DNA of 64,000 nucleotides from Apium graveolens (taxonomy: Eukaryota > Streptophyta > Magnoliopsida > Apiales > Apiaceae), in the NCBI RefSeq assembly GCF_009905375.1, contig NC_133647.1, positions 5,582,595 through 5,646,594 on the forward strand, read 5' to 3'. Position 1 is the stretch's first letter. Every line of letters begins with the position of its first letter. The notes beneath the pieces were generated by a model, which searched no databases, had not been told where the DNA came from, and saw only the letters and a program-made list of their open reading frames with translations. Shown piece by piece: positions 46,113 to 59,123 of this stretch. Both the position numbers and the translations under genes were made by a program.

Positions 46113-47470
46113 GCACGGCATGACTGATTTTGCATATATTTTTTTAGAATACTAAAAAAAAGTCAGGTTTAGGAGTTAGATTTTTTTTATAGAGAGTTAG
46201 ATAAATATATATGTCTAACAATAAATTATAATTTTGTTATTAGACCGAAGCCTAAAATTAGATAAGCGGTTGCAGATTTTGTTAAGATTTTTAGTTGCTA
46301 CATTCGAGGTACGGATTTTATCTCTTTTTATTCAGCATTACTCTTATTACGATTCAATATATTTTACTCGTCATTCTGTTTGCTCCGTTATTATTCGTCT
46401 CAAATGTTTTGACTCCTTAAAACAATTTTAAAATATGTTTTGAAATATCTAAAAATCTATTTCATCCGTGGTTTTGAATAAAATAAAAAAATCTCAAATA
46501 ATCTTTTAAAAATATTTAAATATATCTTTCTGTTCTTTTTCAAAATCATCTATCTCAATAATGTTTCAAAATATTAAAATATCCGTTTGATTCTGTTATG
46601 AAGTGTTTAAATACTTGTCTCATTTCCGTTTCAAAATAGTTGAATATCTATTTCAGTGATTTTAGAATTTATTCCTGTTACAAACCTGTTTAGAATATTT
46701 GATATATTTGCTTCAAGTGATTTTCAAAGTTTGCGAAATTATTTTAGTTGAACCCTTAGAATGACATAGGGTATACCGAGTTAACCAGCTGTAGGGGTAC
46801 TACAACCATGTCATTGCGGCACTAGTGACATGCACTTCCGTGACAGTGTGATTGGTCGCGGCGTATCCTTCTATTAGCTCTTGGGAGGAGCTTTTGCGCA
46901 TTTGATATTTGTTCAGGATACGTGGGTGCACCCAGAGTTTGATTTGTGATTTGATTTATGGTGACGTTGTATATGCCGTACACATTATCCATTATGTTGC
47001 ACACATTAGGTACCCTATGATGTGTGTATTTGTATCTGTTCTGATCTCGGTATGAAATATCCTAACCCCTCGTTGTTTCAGTCATGCTTGTTTTTAAAAT
47101 TATTGTTTTATAATAAGCTGTGAAATATTCATTTCTGATTTTCCTTTTTTATAAATTGTATTCCAAATCTATACTGGGCGTTTGACTCATGCCGTATTCT
47201 TTTCTGGCAGGTGCTTAGGGGGATCTGAGAATGTGTAATGGAGAGCTACCCCATTTATTGATTAGGATTTCAGATTCTATCATTATTTAGACTAAATTAT
47301 TTAATTAGAGATTTCTACAATTATATTATTGGTTTAGACAGTTTGGAGATTTAATATTATTTTGAGATTTTAGACTATTTAATTATTGTTTAGAAATATA
47401 TTAGTGCTTAGTTTGTAGTTTTATGAATTATAGGTAATATCTCCTTCTATTTTAAGAAGGGGGTGTTACA
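46113..47470 (+). repeat. Truncated gypsy-type LTR (plus strand, 3' part)
   Basis: Typical gypsy LTR wording: ACTGGGCGTTTGACTCATGCC and GGCAGGTGCTTAGGGGG (about 47175-47225), ending GAAGGGGGTGTTACA at 47470. A degenerate primer site ATTATCAGAGCTTGG (47477-47491) follows, with only the TATCAGAGC core kept. The 5' border is not clear. No gene is seen. Confidence 0.5.
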
Positions 47471-49400
47471 TAGATATTATCAGAGCTTGGATTCTTTCTT
47501 GTAGAAAACCTACTTAGGTTGACCTGTGAGGTTGGGGTAGACGTTAGAATGGGTATGTTATTTTATAATTCCATTAGGTCACGTTCGTTTTATAAGTATT
47601 CAACTCTTAGAATTTTGTCTGCTTTTTCGTATCGGTTCTCCTGAGTTCCATTTGAAATTTGTATTTTTATTGTGGGTACTATTTTTGACGTGAAACCCTT
47701 GGTGTTATTTGACCGAAGTTTGACTTCCCTTATCATTTGTATTTCGATTCCGAATCTCAGATTCTTCTTTCATCATTATCGATTCCTTTTATGTGTCCTA
47801 TTTTTAACGAAAATTCGACTATTCATTTGCTAAAAATTGACAGTCTTTAGATATTATGCGGATAATAAACGGGGTACAATTTAGTTTTGATAATAATATA
47901 TCACCCCCAAATTTGCATAGATTGGTTAAGTTATCATTATGCAAGAATTAAGATTGGAAAAAGTTAATCGACAAGAAATGTGACTAATTTTTGAAGATAC
48001 GGAAAAGATTATCGTGATTATTTGCTAAGACGAGTATTAACTGCATTGAATTTAAAACCTGAAAAACTTACGGCTTTGGACGAGTAATTATGATAAAAGA
48101 TATTGATATTAAAAATTAAATAAACCAACTCATTTTGTCAAAAAAATTCTTATATAAAAAAATAAAAAATGGTTATAGTTTGATCCTTATCACTTTGTAA
48201 TTAGAATTTAGTGATGAGGACTAATATTATAATTAGTATCATTATCGAGGGTCACACATCACCCCTATGTAAGCATCATCATGTAAATAAAGTTATTAGA
48301 ATAAAAAATAGTACTTTTGGTAAAAGATATTTATATCAAAAAGTAAATAAGACAACTCTTTTTGTCAAAAAATAATTCTCATGTAAAAAATTATTTATAA
48401 ATTTTCATGTGCATGGTACAAGTGTAAAATTAATTTTTTATATTATTAAATAATGAAAACATTTACTATATGTTTTGTTATGAATGTTACAAATTCTATA
48501 AATAATAAATTTTGAAAAGAAATATAACAATTATAAAAAATTAATACAACTTAAAATAAAATACAATTTTAATAAAATGAAAAAAATACCCTGACAATAG
48601 ATTGCAAAGTATGTTTTTTAAATGTTATTACGAAAACTGAGAATTTATAAAATATTATTAAAAAACACACTTGAAAAAAGTAATAGGTACAATCTACAAC
48701 CAACATTTCAATTGGCGATCAAACTCCTTTAATTATGTGTTACATTCAAATATAAAATGTAATAACAACTAAATGAATAAGTTTGAAAAATATTTTTTTT
48801 AAAAAAAATAAATTATTTAAAAATAAATATGTACAAATATATATTACATGTTATTAGAATGTAAAAATATTTAAGAATAAAATAAAAGAATAATTATGCA
48901 TAATTGTGAAATACAGTTATACATATTAGTAACACTTTAAAAACCGTAATTTTTTTAAAAAAATATTAATATATTATACAAAGGTTGTCCTGATGAAATA
49001 TAAAATTATAATAATAACTAAATATATAAGTACAAAATACTTAAGAAATATTAAAATTTAAGTAATAAAATTTTTATATTAAAATTTAGTAAGTAAAGAA
49101 TAATTGTTGATTTCAAAGTTTTTATAAAAAATAGTTAGAACCATCTCGTGCATCGCACGGGTATAAAGTTAGTACGTATTATAATTTGAAGTACATATAC
49201 TATGTTAACTTTTATAACGTAGTAAATAAATCATACTAAATATAACTATATAAGTTTAACAATCCTTGAAAAATCATCAATAATTTAAATATTTTTGTAA
49301 AACATCAAAAATATTATCTCTTGGGAACCAATACTAGCACCAAGTTCACAATTTTAATACGACGGCTTAGTTAGATAAGACCCAATGATTTAACAACTGA
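47471..49400. other. AT-rich decayed stretch, possible Helitron remnant
   Basis: The first 400 bases look like the decayed leader of the LTR element to the left. The rest is very AT-rich and has no reading frame. Two related blocks (about 48085-48150 and 48318-48385; shared AAAAGATATT and TTTTGTCAAAAAA) form an imperfect direct repeat. Near the right end a GC-rich hairpin stands out (listed separately). Confidence 0.5.
49145..49172 (+). repeat. Possible Helitron 3' terminus
   Basis: The hairpin CTCGTGC-ATC-GCACGGG (7-bp stem, one wobble) is followed by TATAAAG and then TTAG|T. Helitrons end in a hairpin about 10 bases before CTRR, so this is a near match with T for C. The 5' end was not found. 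Confidence 0.35.
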
Positions 49401-49564
49401 GGGGATGTTTGGTTAGGGGTTAATGGACTTGGTTAACGGGAATGGGAATCCTACTCCCTAACTATGTTGTTTGGATTATATTTTAGAAGTCCAGGAATGG
49501 GAACCCGTTTCCTATCAACCTGGTAACCCAAACCTTATCGATACCAGGGATTTCAAATTCATTC

Positions 49565-49835
49565 CCGACTATTTATTCTATTTTCTACTTCGATCTTTCT
49601 TTCTTCTCTTCTCTATCGATTTCTCTAATCTCTCGCTATTTTCTCCTTCTATCTCTCTCCCTCTTCTGTTTCTTCGCTCCTCTCTCTCTCTCTCCCTCTC
49701 TCGTTGTCTCTCCTTCTTAAATACTCTCTCTCCTTGTATCTCCTTCCATCATTCTCTCTCAAAAATATACATACTCACAAATTTCTCTCTGTATCTCCTT
49801 CCATCTCTCTCTCTCAAAAATATACACACTCACAA

Positions 49836-49866
<31 letters not shown>

Positions 49867-49870
49867 CCCC
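49565..49870 (+). repeat. CT-rich tract with a duplicated segment
   Basis: Long TC microsatellite stretches contain two copies of CTCTCAAAAATATACA(T/C)AC then TCACAAATTTCTCTCT (about 49755-49792 and 49811-49848). This fits the 5' untranslated region of the Myb/SANT-like gene. Open frames across it are low-complexity artefacts. Confidence 0.65.
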
Positions 49871-50240
49871 CTTCATTTTTTTATTCTTCTCTCCCATCTT
49901 CTTTTACGTCTCCGATTTCAGCGAGTGTGCAGTCACTACGAATTGCAAGTTCGAATTTACATTATTCAGATCTATTCTCAAGGTAAAGTAAATTTAAATT
50001 TACATTTAGGCTATATATTATACGCTCGTATCTGTGTATGTATTATTTTTATGATCAATTGTATTATTTATGGATTTGAAGTCAATTTTACAACTTACAT
50101 GTATTATTTGGAAAAATGACACAAAAGTGTTTGTTAAAATGTTGAAATGAGTGAATACAGTGTTGCTAAATGATTTTCGTACCATGGATAATTCCCAATT
50201 CTAAGAAATGTTATGCTTATCGTGTCATTTTATATATATG

Positions 50241-50369
50241 ATGAATTCAGGAAGAGGGAAAAACAAGAGGAATTGGACTATTGATGAGGATCGGGCTCTC
50301 ATTGAAACTCTTCAAGAGGTAGCATTGGATACAAATTGGAAGTATGAGAAGGGATGGAGGGATGGCTAC
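50241..50369 (+). pseudogene. Myb/SANT-like gene, first coding part (broken by Tat insertion)
   Basis: ATG 50241 (or 50238) opens MNSGRGKNKRNWTIDEDRA and continues LIETLQEVALDTNWKYEKGWRDGY up to the insertion. This is the N-terminal half of the plant Myb/SANT-like DNA-binding domain, with its Trp residues. An upstream intron is likely: a donor CAAG|GTAAAG near 49981 and an acceptor ATTCAG at 50245-50250, the latter within the first codons. The Tat element entered after GCTAC (50365-50369), inside the domain. Confidence 0.75.
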
Positions 50370-50579
50370 TGTTGGACCAGGACAAGACGGCCCAAAGGAA
50401 TTATAGTTAGAATAATTGTAATACATTATGTAAAGCCCAAGAAGACCCATTTTGTAAGAAAGAGCCCATTTGGGGCTTAGTATAAATAAAAGACAACAAT
50501 CCCATTTGAAGGGGTTGGCAAATTATAGCAAAGAGACAATCTCCTAAAATTAGGGTCTAATAATATTATTGGAACATCA
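50370..50579 (+). repeat. 5' LTR of the Tat-type element
   Basis: 210 bp from TGTTGGACCAGG to ATTGGAACATCA, with a TATA box TATAAATA at 50481-50488. Confidence 0.93.
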
Positions 50580-50581
50580 TT

Positions 50582-50597
50582 TGGCGCTAGAAGGAGC
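50582..50597 (+). other. Primer-binding site of the Tat-type element
   Basis: TGGCGCTAGAAGGAGC begins two bases after the LTR. It starts with TGG, as needed to pair with a tRNA CCA end, and differs from the iMet site of the other elements. The exact tRNA was not determined. Confidence 0.75.
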
Positions 50598-50624
50598 TTT
50601 GCTTTAACAAGATCCAACCTGAAG

Positions 50625-53600
50625 ATGATTATAGAAGAGCTTGATCCGGCAACCGCCGGACTTACTCAGGTAAAGAAGTTGACGGCAGAAGTTGCCGCCG
50701 ACCCCTCGACCCACGACGATCGCGAGCTTCCTAAACAACCGGCCTTGAAGCCAAAGTGTTTGTTTCCTCCACCCGAGGCGCCTCCGGAAGATCAATCTCC
50801 GGGCTTGAAGGACACTCTTCAAAGGGACAGAAAAAGAAAAACTGTTTCGGATCAGCATTTTAGAATTCAAATATCTAAAGGAAAGAAAGTCCTCTCGAGC
50901 GACATACGACTACATTTGGAAAGGAAAGAAAGGCTAAAAGCCCAAAACCAGGAAAATCCAGAAGACCCACTTGATTCGGATGAAGAACTCGAGTTTCTAG
51001 AACACGAAACTCGGAGATTGCAGGCTAAACTTGAGCAAAAACGCGAGATTTACCGTCTCCGTCGAGAGCTCCAACAAACTACAGTTCAAGATGAAGAACA
51101 AGACGATGAATTTTATGACGAGGACGATGCTGAGTATGAATATGAACCGTCGGCAGAGTCGACATATTCACAACCACGCGAACGTCGACAGAGGACAGTG
51201 TCATCTGCCGATGTCTCACGTCAGACAGAATCTACAGAATCTATATCTCACGAGGAGTTCGCTAAAATGCAGGAGGAAATCGCTCAGATGCGTACCTTGA
51301 TGAGAAATCAGGCAGGGTTTGAAACTGTTTCCGAGAGCCCCCTGTCATTGGTGCTTGAGAAGGCACTCATCGACAGGACACTAAAAACTCCGGCCCTTGA
51401 TCATTTCGACGGATCCTCGGACCCGTTAGCATTCCTCAATACCTTCGATGGACGTATGGCCTTCTTCGGCCACTCAGAGGTCGCTCGATGTCAATTCTTC
51501 TCTACTTGCCTCCAGGGTACCGCCCTTCGATGGTACACCAACTTACCCCCCCGGTCAATCGACTCATGGGCGTCCCTAAAAAGCAAGTTTCAAGCTCGTT
51601 TTTCCAGTAACTACAAAGGAATAAATGTCACAGCTTCCCTAATGACAATGCACCAACGCTCAGGAGAAAGTCTCCGAAGTTTTCTAACACGATTCAGAGA
51701 AGAAATAGCAGAGATTCCAGATCTAATCGAGCAAATGGCAGTCAATTTTCTGACAGCAGGCATTAATAAATCCCGCCATGGTTTGCTCTTAGAAGAGATC
51801 TTTGAGAAAAGACCCAAAACCTTACAAGCAGCATTCCAAATTATAGAACATCGCATGATGCTCCAAGAGGCAGTAAGCTGCATACAGTCCCCCAAACGCT
51901 CCTCCAAGTATGAACGACGACGCAGCTACAGTCTGTGATCTCCCGCGCGTGACAGGCGACAAGAACGTCGCCGTTCACCGCCTAGTCATACCGTCGAGCA
52001 TCAACCAAGGGACAGAAGAGAGAGAGACTGGCAACCCCGCAGTCGTCCAGAAAAAGAATTTACCAAGCTTAACACTGAGAAAATGACGATCTTAGCGGTC
52101 CTAAAGACAGAGCCGGACTATCGTCCTCCAAGACCCATGAAACTGGGTCATCCTCCAAGCTCCAGATACTGCGATTACCATGAGGATACAGACCACACAA
52201 CCGAACAATGCTTTCAACTAAGCAACCTCATCGAAGGGAAAATTCGCCGAGGACATCTAGTGCAATATGTACAGCGGGAAGACTCTCCTCGACGCCATAG
52301 ACGAGTTGAAGAAGACCGGGTAATTGACGTTATCTTCGGTGGTGTGGCAGCCGGGGGACTCTCTCATAATTCCCGAAAAAGCTATGCCCGTGAGGTTTTT
52401 AATGTCAACTCACCGACATCCAAACGCTCCCGGACAAATCCATCCCCTGTCATTTTCTTCTCAGATGACGACTACCACCCTGGTCTCATCGAAGGCCATC
52501 AGGACGCCCTTGTCATCATGACCCGGGTGGGAAATAACACGGTAAAAAAGATGCTGGTCGACAATGGCAGCTCCGTCGACGTCATATACCATCATGCCTT
52601 CTCTCGAATGGACCTCGGGGATCGACGCCTGGAGAATTCCCGAACGCCTCTATATGGTTTTACTGGTAATAAGGTACATGTAGTTGGGACAGTCAACATG
52701 CCGGTGCTTTTTGGTTCTCCCCCATGTCAGATCCGGAAGATGGTCAAGTTTCATGTGATCAGCGCATCCTCGAGTTTCAACGCCATATTGGGACGAACAA
52801 CGATCACCGCCCTTCGGGCTATTATTTCCATCTCCCATTTGAAAATGAAGTTCCCCACAGACTTTGGTGTAGGAGAAATGATTGGTGATCAAGCGACGGC
52901 TAGGCAGTGTTACCTAACCACTGTTTCTCCAAGGAAAAGGACAGATGAAGAGTTAGAGGTCAATCAAGTACTTGACATCGACCCAAGAGAATTGATCGAC
53001 ACATCAACAAGCAATTCATGCTCCCCCCTCGAGGAAACAGAAGATATAGAAGTACTTGAAGGAAACTCCGATAAAACAACAAGAATTGGCAATAATCTCT
53101 CATCAGATCTCAAAAAAGAAATTACGAACCTCATCCGGGAATTCTCCGATATTTTTGCTTGGGTCCCGAGGGACATGCCCGGTATCCCAGAGGCCATTGC
53201 TCGACATTCTCTGCACATCAGTAAGGACACCAGGCCTGTGCGACAGAAACAACGCATATTCTCGGCCGAGAAAAGAGCAGCCATCGACCAAGAAGTCGAC
53301 AGACTCCTCGACGCCGGCTTCATCGAGCCTGTGCAATTCCCCACATGGATATCGAACGTGGTTCTGGTTAAGAAAAGCAATGGGAAGTGGAGAATGTGCA
53401 TTGATTATTCAGATGTTAATAGGGCGTGCCCCAAAGATTTTTACCCTTTGCCCAATATCGACCAACTCATCGACGCCACAGCGGGAAATGAACTCTTGTC
53501 CTTTATGGACGCCTTTTCGGGGTATAATCAAATTAAAATGGATTCCCATGACTGGCAACAAACCGCTTTCATCACACACAGGGGAGTCTTTAGTTACAAA

Positions 53601-56362
53601 GTAATGTCCTTCGGATTAATCAATGCGGGCGCTACTTTTCAGCAGACGATGGATAAAATATTCTCCTCGCAGATAGGAAGAAACATGCTAATATACGTCG
53701 ATGATATGATTACAAAGTCAAAAGTTTCCTCCGACCATGTGACAGACCTTGGAGAAACGTTCACCAACGCAAGGGCAAATAACATGCGACTAAACCCTGC
53801 AAAGTGTTCATTCGGCCTTATTGTGTTCATTCGGCCTTATTGCAGGTAAATTCTTGGGGTTCCTGGTCACCCAGAAAGGCATCGAGGCCGATCCAGCTCA
53901 GATAAAAGCTATTCTAGAAATGAGCAAACCAAGATCCATTAAAGACTTACAAAAGCTCACAGGGTGTATAGTCGCTCTTCGAAGGTTCATCCCTCAATCC
54001 TCAAAGAGGTGCCTCCCATTTTTCTCTGCAATAAAGAAAGCTTCCAAATCATCACAGTTCGAATGGAACGAAGATTGTGAAAAAAATTTCTCGGAGTTAA
54101 AGATATTTTTGACAAATCCTCCAGTTTTAACTCGGCCCTTAACAGGCGAACCGCTACGAGTATACCTCTCAGCTTCCGATGAAACTGTCGCGGCAGTGTT
54201 GGTCCGTGTTGATGAGGGAAAAGATGTCCCTGTATATTACATCAGCCACTCACTCCGAGACACGGAAACAAGATACCCACAAGTCGAGAAACTCGTGTAC
54301 GCTCTCGTTTTCGCGAGCCGTAAGCTCCGTCATTATTTTTAAGCGAGAGAAATCCATGTTTTCACCAATCTACCTCTGAAAAGAATCCTGCACAAGCCCG
54401 ATATAACAGGCAGGCTCGCAGCTTGGACCATCGAGTTAAGCCAGTTCTACATCGAGTACAAACCTCGAACGGCGATCAAGGCCCAAGTTCTCGCGGATTT
54501 CGTCGCTGAATGCCAGTTCAAATCCAAGACACATAAACCTGAAGATGATCAGTCTCGCCCGTGGTTTTTGTTTGTTGATGGCTCCTCGACATCCAACTCT
54601 GGAGGAGCAGGGGTTATACTAATCAGTCCAGGAGGATTCAAAATGCAACAGGCTCTCAAGTTCGGGTTCTCCGCCACAAACAACGTGGCCGAATACGAGG
54701 CACTCATCGCCGGACTAAAGCTCGCATCCGATCTCGAGGCAGAAGTCATTGACATATTTGGGGATTCTCAGTTGGTTTCCAAACAGATAAGTGGTGAATT
54801 TAAGACGCATAATGAAAGGATGGCCCGATATTCAACAAGAACACAAAAGCTTCTTAGTAAATTTCCTTCATGGAAATTATCAAACGTCGACAGGGAGGAG
54901 AACCAGTGGGCCGACTCTCTAGCCAAACTGGCCTCTTCCAATCTCCCTACTAATCTCAGCCCAACATATGTCGATATTTTGGAGACCCCCTCCATCGACG
55001 AAGTGTCAGTTAATCAAATCCAGGCTAGGCTCGATTGGCGCCAACCCTTCTTTGAATACATTATCGACAACAAGTTGCCTGATCATAAGTCCGAAGCCCG
55101 CACTCTTATGTTCAAAGACAGGAACTACTGTGTCGTGGGTTCGATATTATATCGACGTGCCCTATCTGAGCCTCTACTCCGTTGCTTGTCTCCAGAAGAG
55201 GCCCTCCAAGCGATCGTAGAAATACATACGGGAATCTGTGGCGAACATCTAGGAGGGAAAACCTTAGCCCTTAAAATTATCCGACAAGGTCTATTCTGGC
55301 CCACAATTCGAAAGGATTGTGAAGATTACGTCAAAAAATGTCAAGCATGTCAGCTTCACGGAAATGTAAACCGTCGACCCACGACAGAGCTAAACTCTAT
55401 TCTCAGCCCGTGCCCCTTTTTCCAATGGGGAATAGATATTGTGGGTCCCTTTCCAAAATCTAAGAATCAGTGCCAATACATCGTAGTCGCCGTGGATTAC
55501 GCAACCAAATGGGTCGAAGCAAAACCCCTTGCTAAAATTTGAGAGAAAGAGATGATAGAATTCTTTATGGAATACATCGTCTTTCGCTTTGGGATCCCCA
55601 GAATCTTAGTTTCTGATAACGACACTCAGTTTGTAGGGAAACGGTTTGAGGAAACCCTGCTTGAATTAAAAGTCCAGCATATCAAAGCGTCTGTAGCATA
55701 CCCCCAAGCTAATGGTCTAGCAGAAGTAACAAATAGAACCATCCTTGAAGAAAAGAATTGAAGAGATACCCCGGTGCTGGGTCGATGAACTACCGAACGT
55801 GTTGTGGTCGTATAGGACGACTCCCCGAAGCGTGACGGGTGAAACTCCTTTTCGTCTGGCTTATGGGGTTGATGTTGTCATACCTGTTGAGATAAGTCTC
55901 ACTTCACCACGTGTCGATGTATTCGATCCTGCTCTATCTCTCGAAGGCCTTCGCCTTCACAATGATTTGTTAGAAGAAACAAGGGAAGAAGCCCGAATGC
56001 GAATGATCGTCCAGCAAGAGAAAACGGCAAGGTACTTCAACAAAAAGGTCAAACCCAAAGACTTCAAGGTCAACGACCTCGTCTTAAGGGATTCCACGGC
56101 ATCGCAACCCACTGTTTCAGGAAAATTCAAACCAGCATGGGAAGACCCTTATCGGATCTCGAGACTTGTAAGTGCGGGGACCTATGAGCTTGCACACCTC
56201 GACGAGAAACTCATCAAAAATGCCTGGAATGGATTCATCTCAAAAAGTTCTATCAGTAATTTGATTTCAATTGTAACCTGTTATCTTATGGCAGCAAATG
56301 CCATACCAAAGACAAACCCTCGATGCAATGAGGGTCGTTATGAGACCCCCATCGAGGGGTGA
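50625..56362 (+). pseudogene. gag-pol: Gag-pol polyprotein of the Tat-type element, with stops and frameshifts
   Basis: ATG 50625. Gag: a coiled, acidic N-terminus, then a gag core (FLNTFDGRMAFFGHSEVARC, LQGTALRWYTNLPP; about 51430-51560). TGA at 51936 interrupts an Arg-rich stretch. Protease: LVDNGSSVDVIY (D-N-G at 52560-52568). RT: LLSFMDAFSGYNQIKM and YVDD at 53694-53705. A 19-bp tandem duplication (53804-53841) shifts the frame after the RT fingers/palm. RNase H 1 (VYLSASDETVAAVL) ends at TAA 54340. RNase H 2 (WFLFVDGSSTSNSGGAGVIL, from 54550) is the archaeal-type domain of Tat. Integrase: H...H (EIHTGICGEHLGG), CxxC (KKCQACQLHG), WGIDIVGPFP, SDNDTQFVG and LAEVTNRT, with a stop at 55540 and a frameshift near 55745. 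It ends at 56362. Confidence 0.92.
53804..53841 (+). repeat. 19-bp tandem duplication in the RT region
   Basis: GTGTTCATTCGGCCTTATT occurs twice in a row (53804-53822, 53823-53841). As 19 is not a multiple of three it shifts the frame; one copy would restore the CSFGL context. Confidence 0.95.
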
Positions 56363-56906
56363 TTAAGTTATGATGAACGAGTTTCTTTAATTTAGTTCAA
56401 GTAAGAAACATAAACTTCCGCTTTCTTCATTCCTTACATAATCAACAAAAACAAAAGGATAACCTTTGAAAACTTTCATCGACATAAACATTTCAAAAAA
56501 GAGAATAAAAATAAGCTTTTGGCTCACAGATTAATCTGAAAATACCCAAGAAAATAATCGGAGATTCGAAACCATTCATCTCTAGGCAAATATTCATACA
56601 GCCTCACCACGTCGACGAGCTGGGCTATGAAATCTCTCTCATAGTGTAAACACTCGACCACAAACAGATATGAACAGCGACTTGGATGATCCCAAACTTG
56701 ATAAACGGCTTAATATTTCAGACTCGAGACAAGTAGATGATAAAACCAGCCAACATGCAACTACTTAAAATATGGAAATAAACTTAATCATGAATCGCGT
56801 GTCTAAAACTTGCTACAAATCCATCATCCGGTGTTATCAATAAAATTCTTAAGTACATAAAAAAACTCAAGTCCAGTTACAAAGTTCCATAGGGCATACC
56901 CCGCCT
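56363..56906. other. Gap between pol and the antisense gene
   Basis: No reading frame of note on either strand. It must hold the 3' ends of both convergent transcripts. I see no further structure. Confidence 0.6.
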
Positions 56907-59123
56907 TCATGCATTATCACCCATCGACGCAAGGTCCCGAAGATAATCATCGAAGGCATGACCCTCGACGGCAAAACCAGCCTCTTCCATCCTTCGGAGA
57001 CATCGTCCGTAACCATCGCCCAAAGCATCAGCGATATCTTCAACAACTTTCTCTACTTCTTGTTTCAAGTTTTCATTCTCCTTCACTCTCAACTTGTAAG
57101 AGCTATCCATCCCCTTGACCTGTCGATCCAAGCCTTGATGCTTGCTCTTCTCCTCATCAAGCTCTTTTTCAACCTCGAGAAGTCGACCCTCGAGTTCCCG
57201 CACCCTGTCACTCGATGCCTTCTCAGCAACTTCCATCTCAGCAATCTTCCTTGAAAATGCAGAATTTGCCTTAGCCAAATCACCCACTCTATGCTCGAGC
57301 TCTGCAAAACCCGCCGCGATTTTCTTCTTTTCCCCCTTCAGAGCAGCAACCTCAGCTTCGAGCTTAGAACAAGCCTCACCATCGACATCAGCCTTGTAAT
57401 CCTCCATAATGTGCATAAAATCGGAAAGAAACTTCACAAAAAAAAGAAGGATGAATGAATGACGATGAATGAACATGAGGGCAAAAATATATGCACATAG
57501 AAAAGAGAGAGAAGTGAATGTGCATACTCGTCCAGCCCGGCTTTTACATCGGTCAACAAGATCCTCGCGCCTCCGACCATCATATGCAACTAAATCCTGA
57601 GGTAGATTAAAAAGATTAAGTGCCCTCAAGGGCACGGTGGATCCACCAGTCCATCGCTCCGTAGGCTGAATCTCGACCCTCACCACCTCTTTCTTAGAAC
57701 GAGGGTCGACAGTGTTTCCCATATAAACCTTGTTCCCAGCAATGGTCACAGTCTTGTTCACTACCTCGATACCAGCCTCCCGTCCACCAACAAGTACCTC
57801 ATCATCTTCCTTCCGAAGCCGCTTTCGAGGGTTACCTTCCACGCGGACGAGGTCTGATACAACCCTCTCATTGTCTTCCATCTCCTTGTTCCCCTGATCA
57901 TCGAGCAACTCAATTGAAACCGAATGAGGGACCCCCGACGGTTCAGGCCTGGCCGCATCAGAAGGCTTCCTCGAGGCACGTTGCAACAACAGCATCATGG
58001 CCTTATCCATCTCTCCTCGAACCCCGCCGTCTAAAACCTTTCTCAGAGAAGCGCCTCCCACTACAACACAAAAAAAAGAGAAAACAACGAGTCAGTCACC
58101 CTATATATAGACACATACGAAAATAGATAGACAAGAGTCAACAATGACAACTACAAAAACTAAGTACATAAACAAAATAAGGGCAATAACAAATAAAACA
58201 TCCCCCTTACAATCGTGCATCTCTAAAAAACCAGAGTCATTCAAATCTAAATGCGTATACCACGTCCTCGACCCATGAAACTCATCGAGATAAGCAGTAT
58301 CGTGCTTCTCCAAGTTATTTAAATAATCAATCGTGCCCTGACTAACTTTCCCGCAAGGCTTTACAAATTCCAAATCAGGACCTCCAACGAACAACCATTG
58401 GGAGTGGTAACCGGAGTTCGATGATCTAACACTAACAATCTTCATCCTCCTATGTCGTGAGTCGAAATATACTTGACCACCATAGTATCGCACACCATAA
58501 ATAGAGAAAAACAATTTCAGAGTCGGCGATCGACCCTTATCACAGCACAACGCCACAAAACCACTTAACTGAGCAATGGAATTCGGTGTCAACTGCCCTA
58601 GGCCACAACCGATAGCCTCATACATCGTCAGGAAGAAAGGATGCATCGGCAAACGAAGACCAAACTGAAAAATAATCATCGCAACCCCATGCATCCCGAA
58701 CTCGGGCATCATCCAAACCCTCTCATCTGCTGTCGGTACTCGATACCGGTAACCGTTAGATAGGTCGATGTAACTCTCCAACTTACGCACGTGGGGGTCG
58801 ACGGTGATATAGTAACTAAGATAATTCAAACTAGGCTTGCTCTCAAATTCGTTCCTACCTAACCGAAGACTTTCATCGACCGTTCTGTTTCTGAATTCCA
58901 GGGTGCGAGGGCTTAGGGGAGGAGAAGGCAAAGGTCCGGTAGGCATCCCCTTCAAAAACTCATCGCTCCCTAAAAAATCAAAAGATCCACACTGACCTAG
59001 ATCCGGAATCTCTAGATTATCCAAGTTTAAAATAGACTTTTCATCACCCTCCTCTAATGGTCGCTTCCCGGGGTCTCGATTGGAGGCACTATGCGATGAC
59101 GACGATGAAGGAAAGTCGGCCAT
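56907..59123 (-). CDS. Antisense gene of the Tat element (putative gypsy-type transposon domain), three exons
   Basis: Exon 1 is 59123-58211, exon 2 is 58060-57528, exon 3 is 57431-56907. Intron 1 (58210-58061, 150 bp, GTAAGG...TTGTAG) and intron 2 (57527-57432, 96 bp, GTATGC...GTGAAG) join the frames exactly, giving 657 codons with stop. Exon 1 has a Ser-rich start (MADFPSSSSSHSASNRD) and a globular core (FQFGLRLPMHPFFLTMYEAI, then QLTPNSIAQLSGFVALC) of the type found in Pfam 'putative gypsy type transposon' (PF04195). Exon 2 has basic RKRLRK and hydrophilic segments. Exon 3 is a long coiled coil (about residues 490-600). Antisense ORFs at this place are known in Tat elements; their role is unknown. 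It is the only intact gene of this element. Splice sites are predicted by eye. Confidence 0.75.

Noticed and set aside
49471..49991. Plus-strand frames of 171 and 95 codons
   Set aside because: They translate a CT microsatellite into Ser/Leu/Phe repeats. The region fits an untranslated leader.
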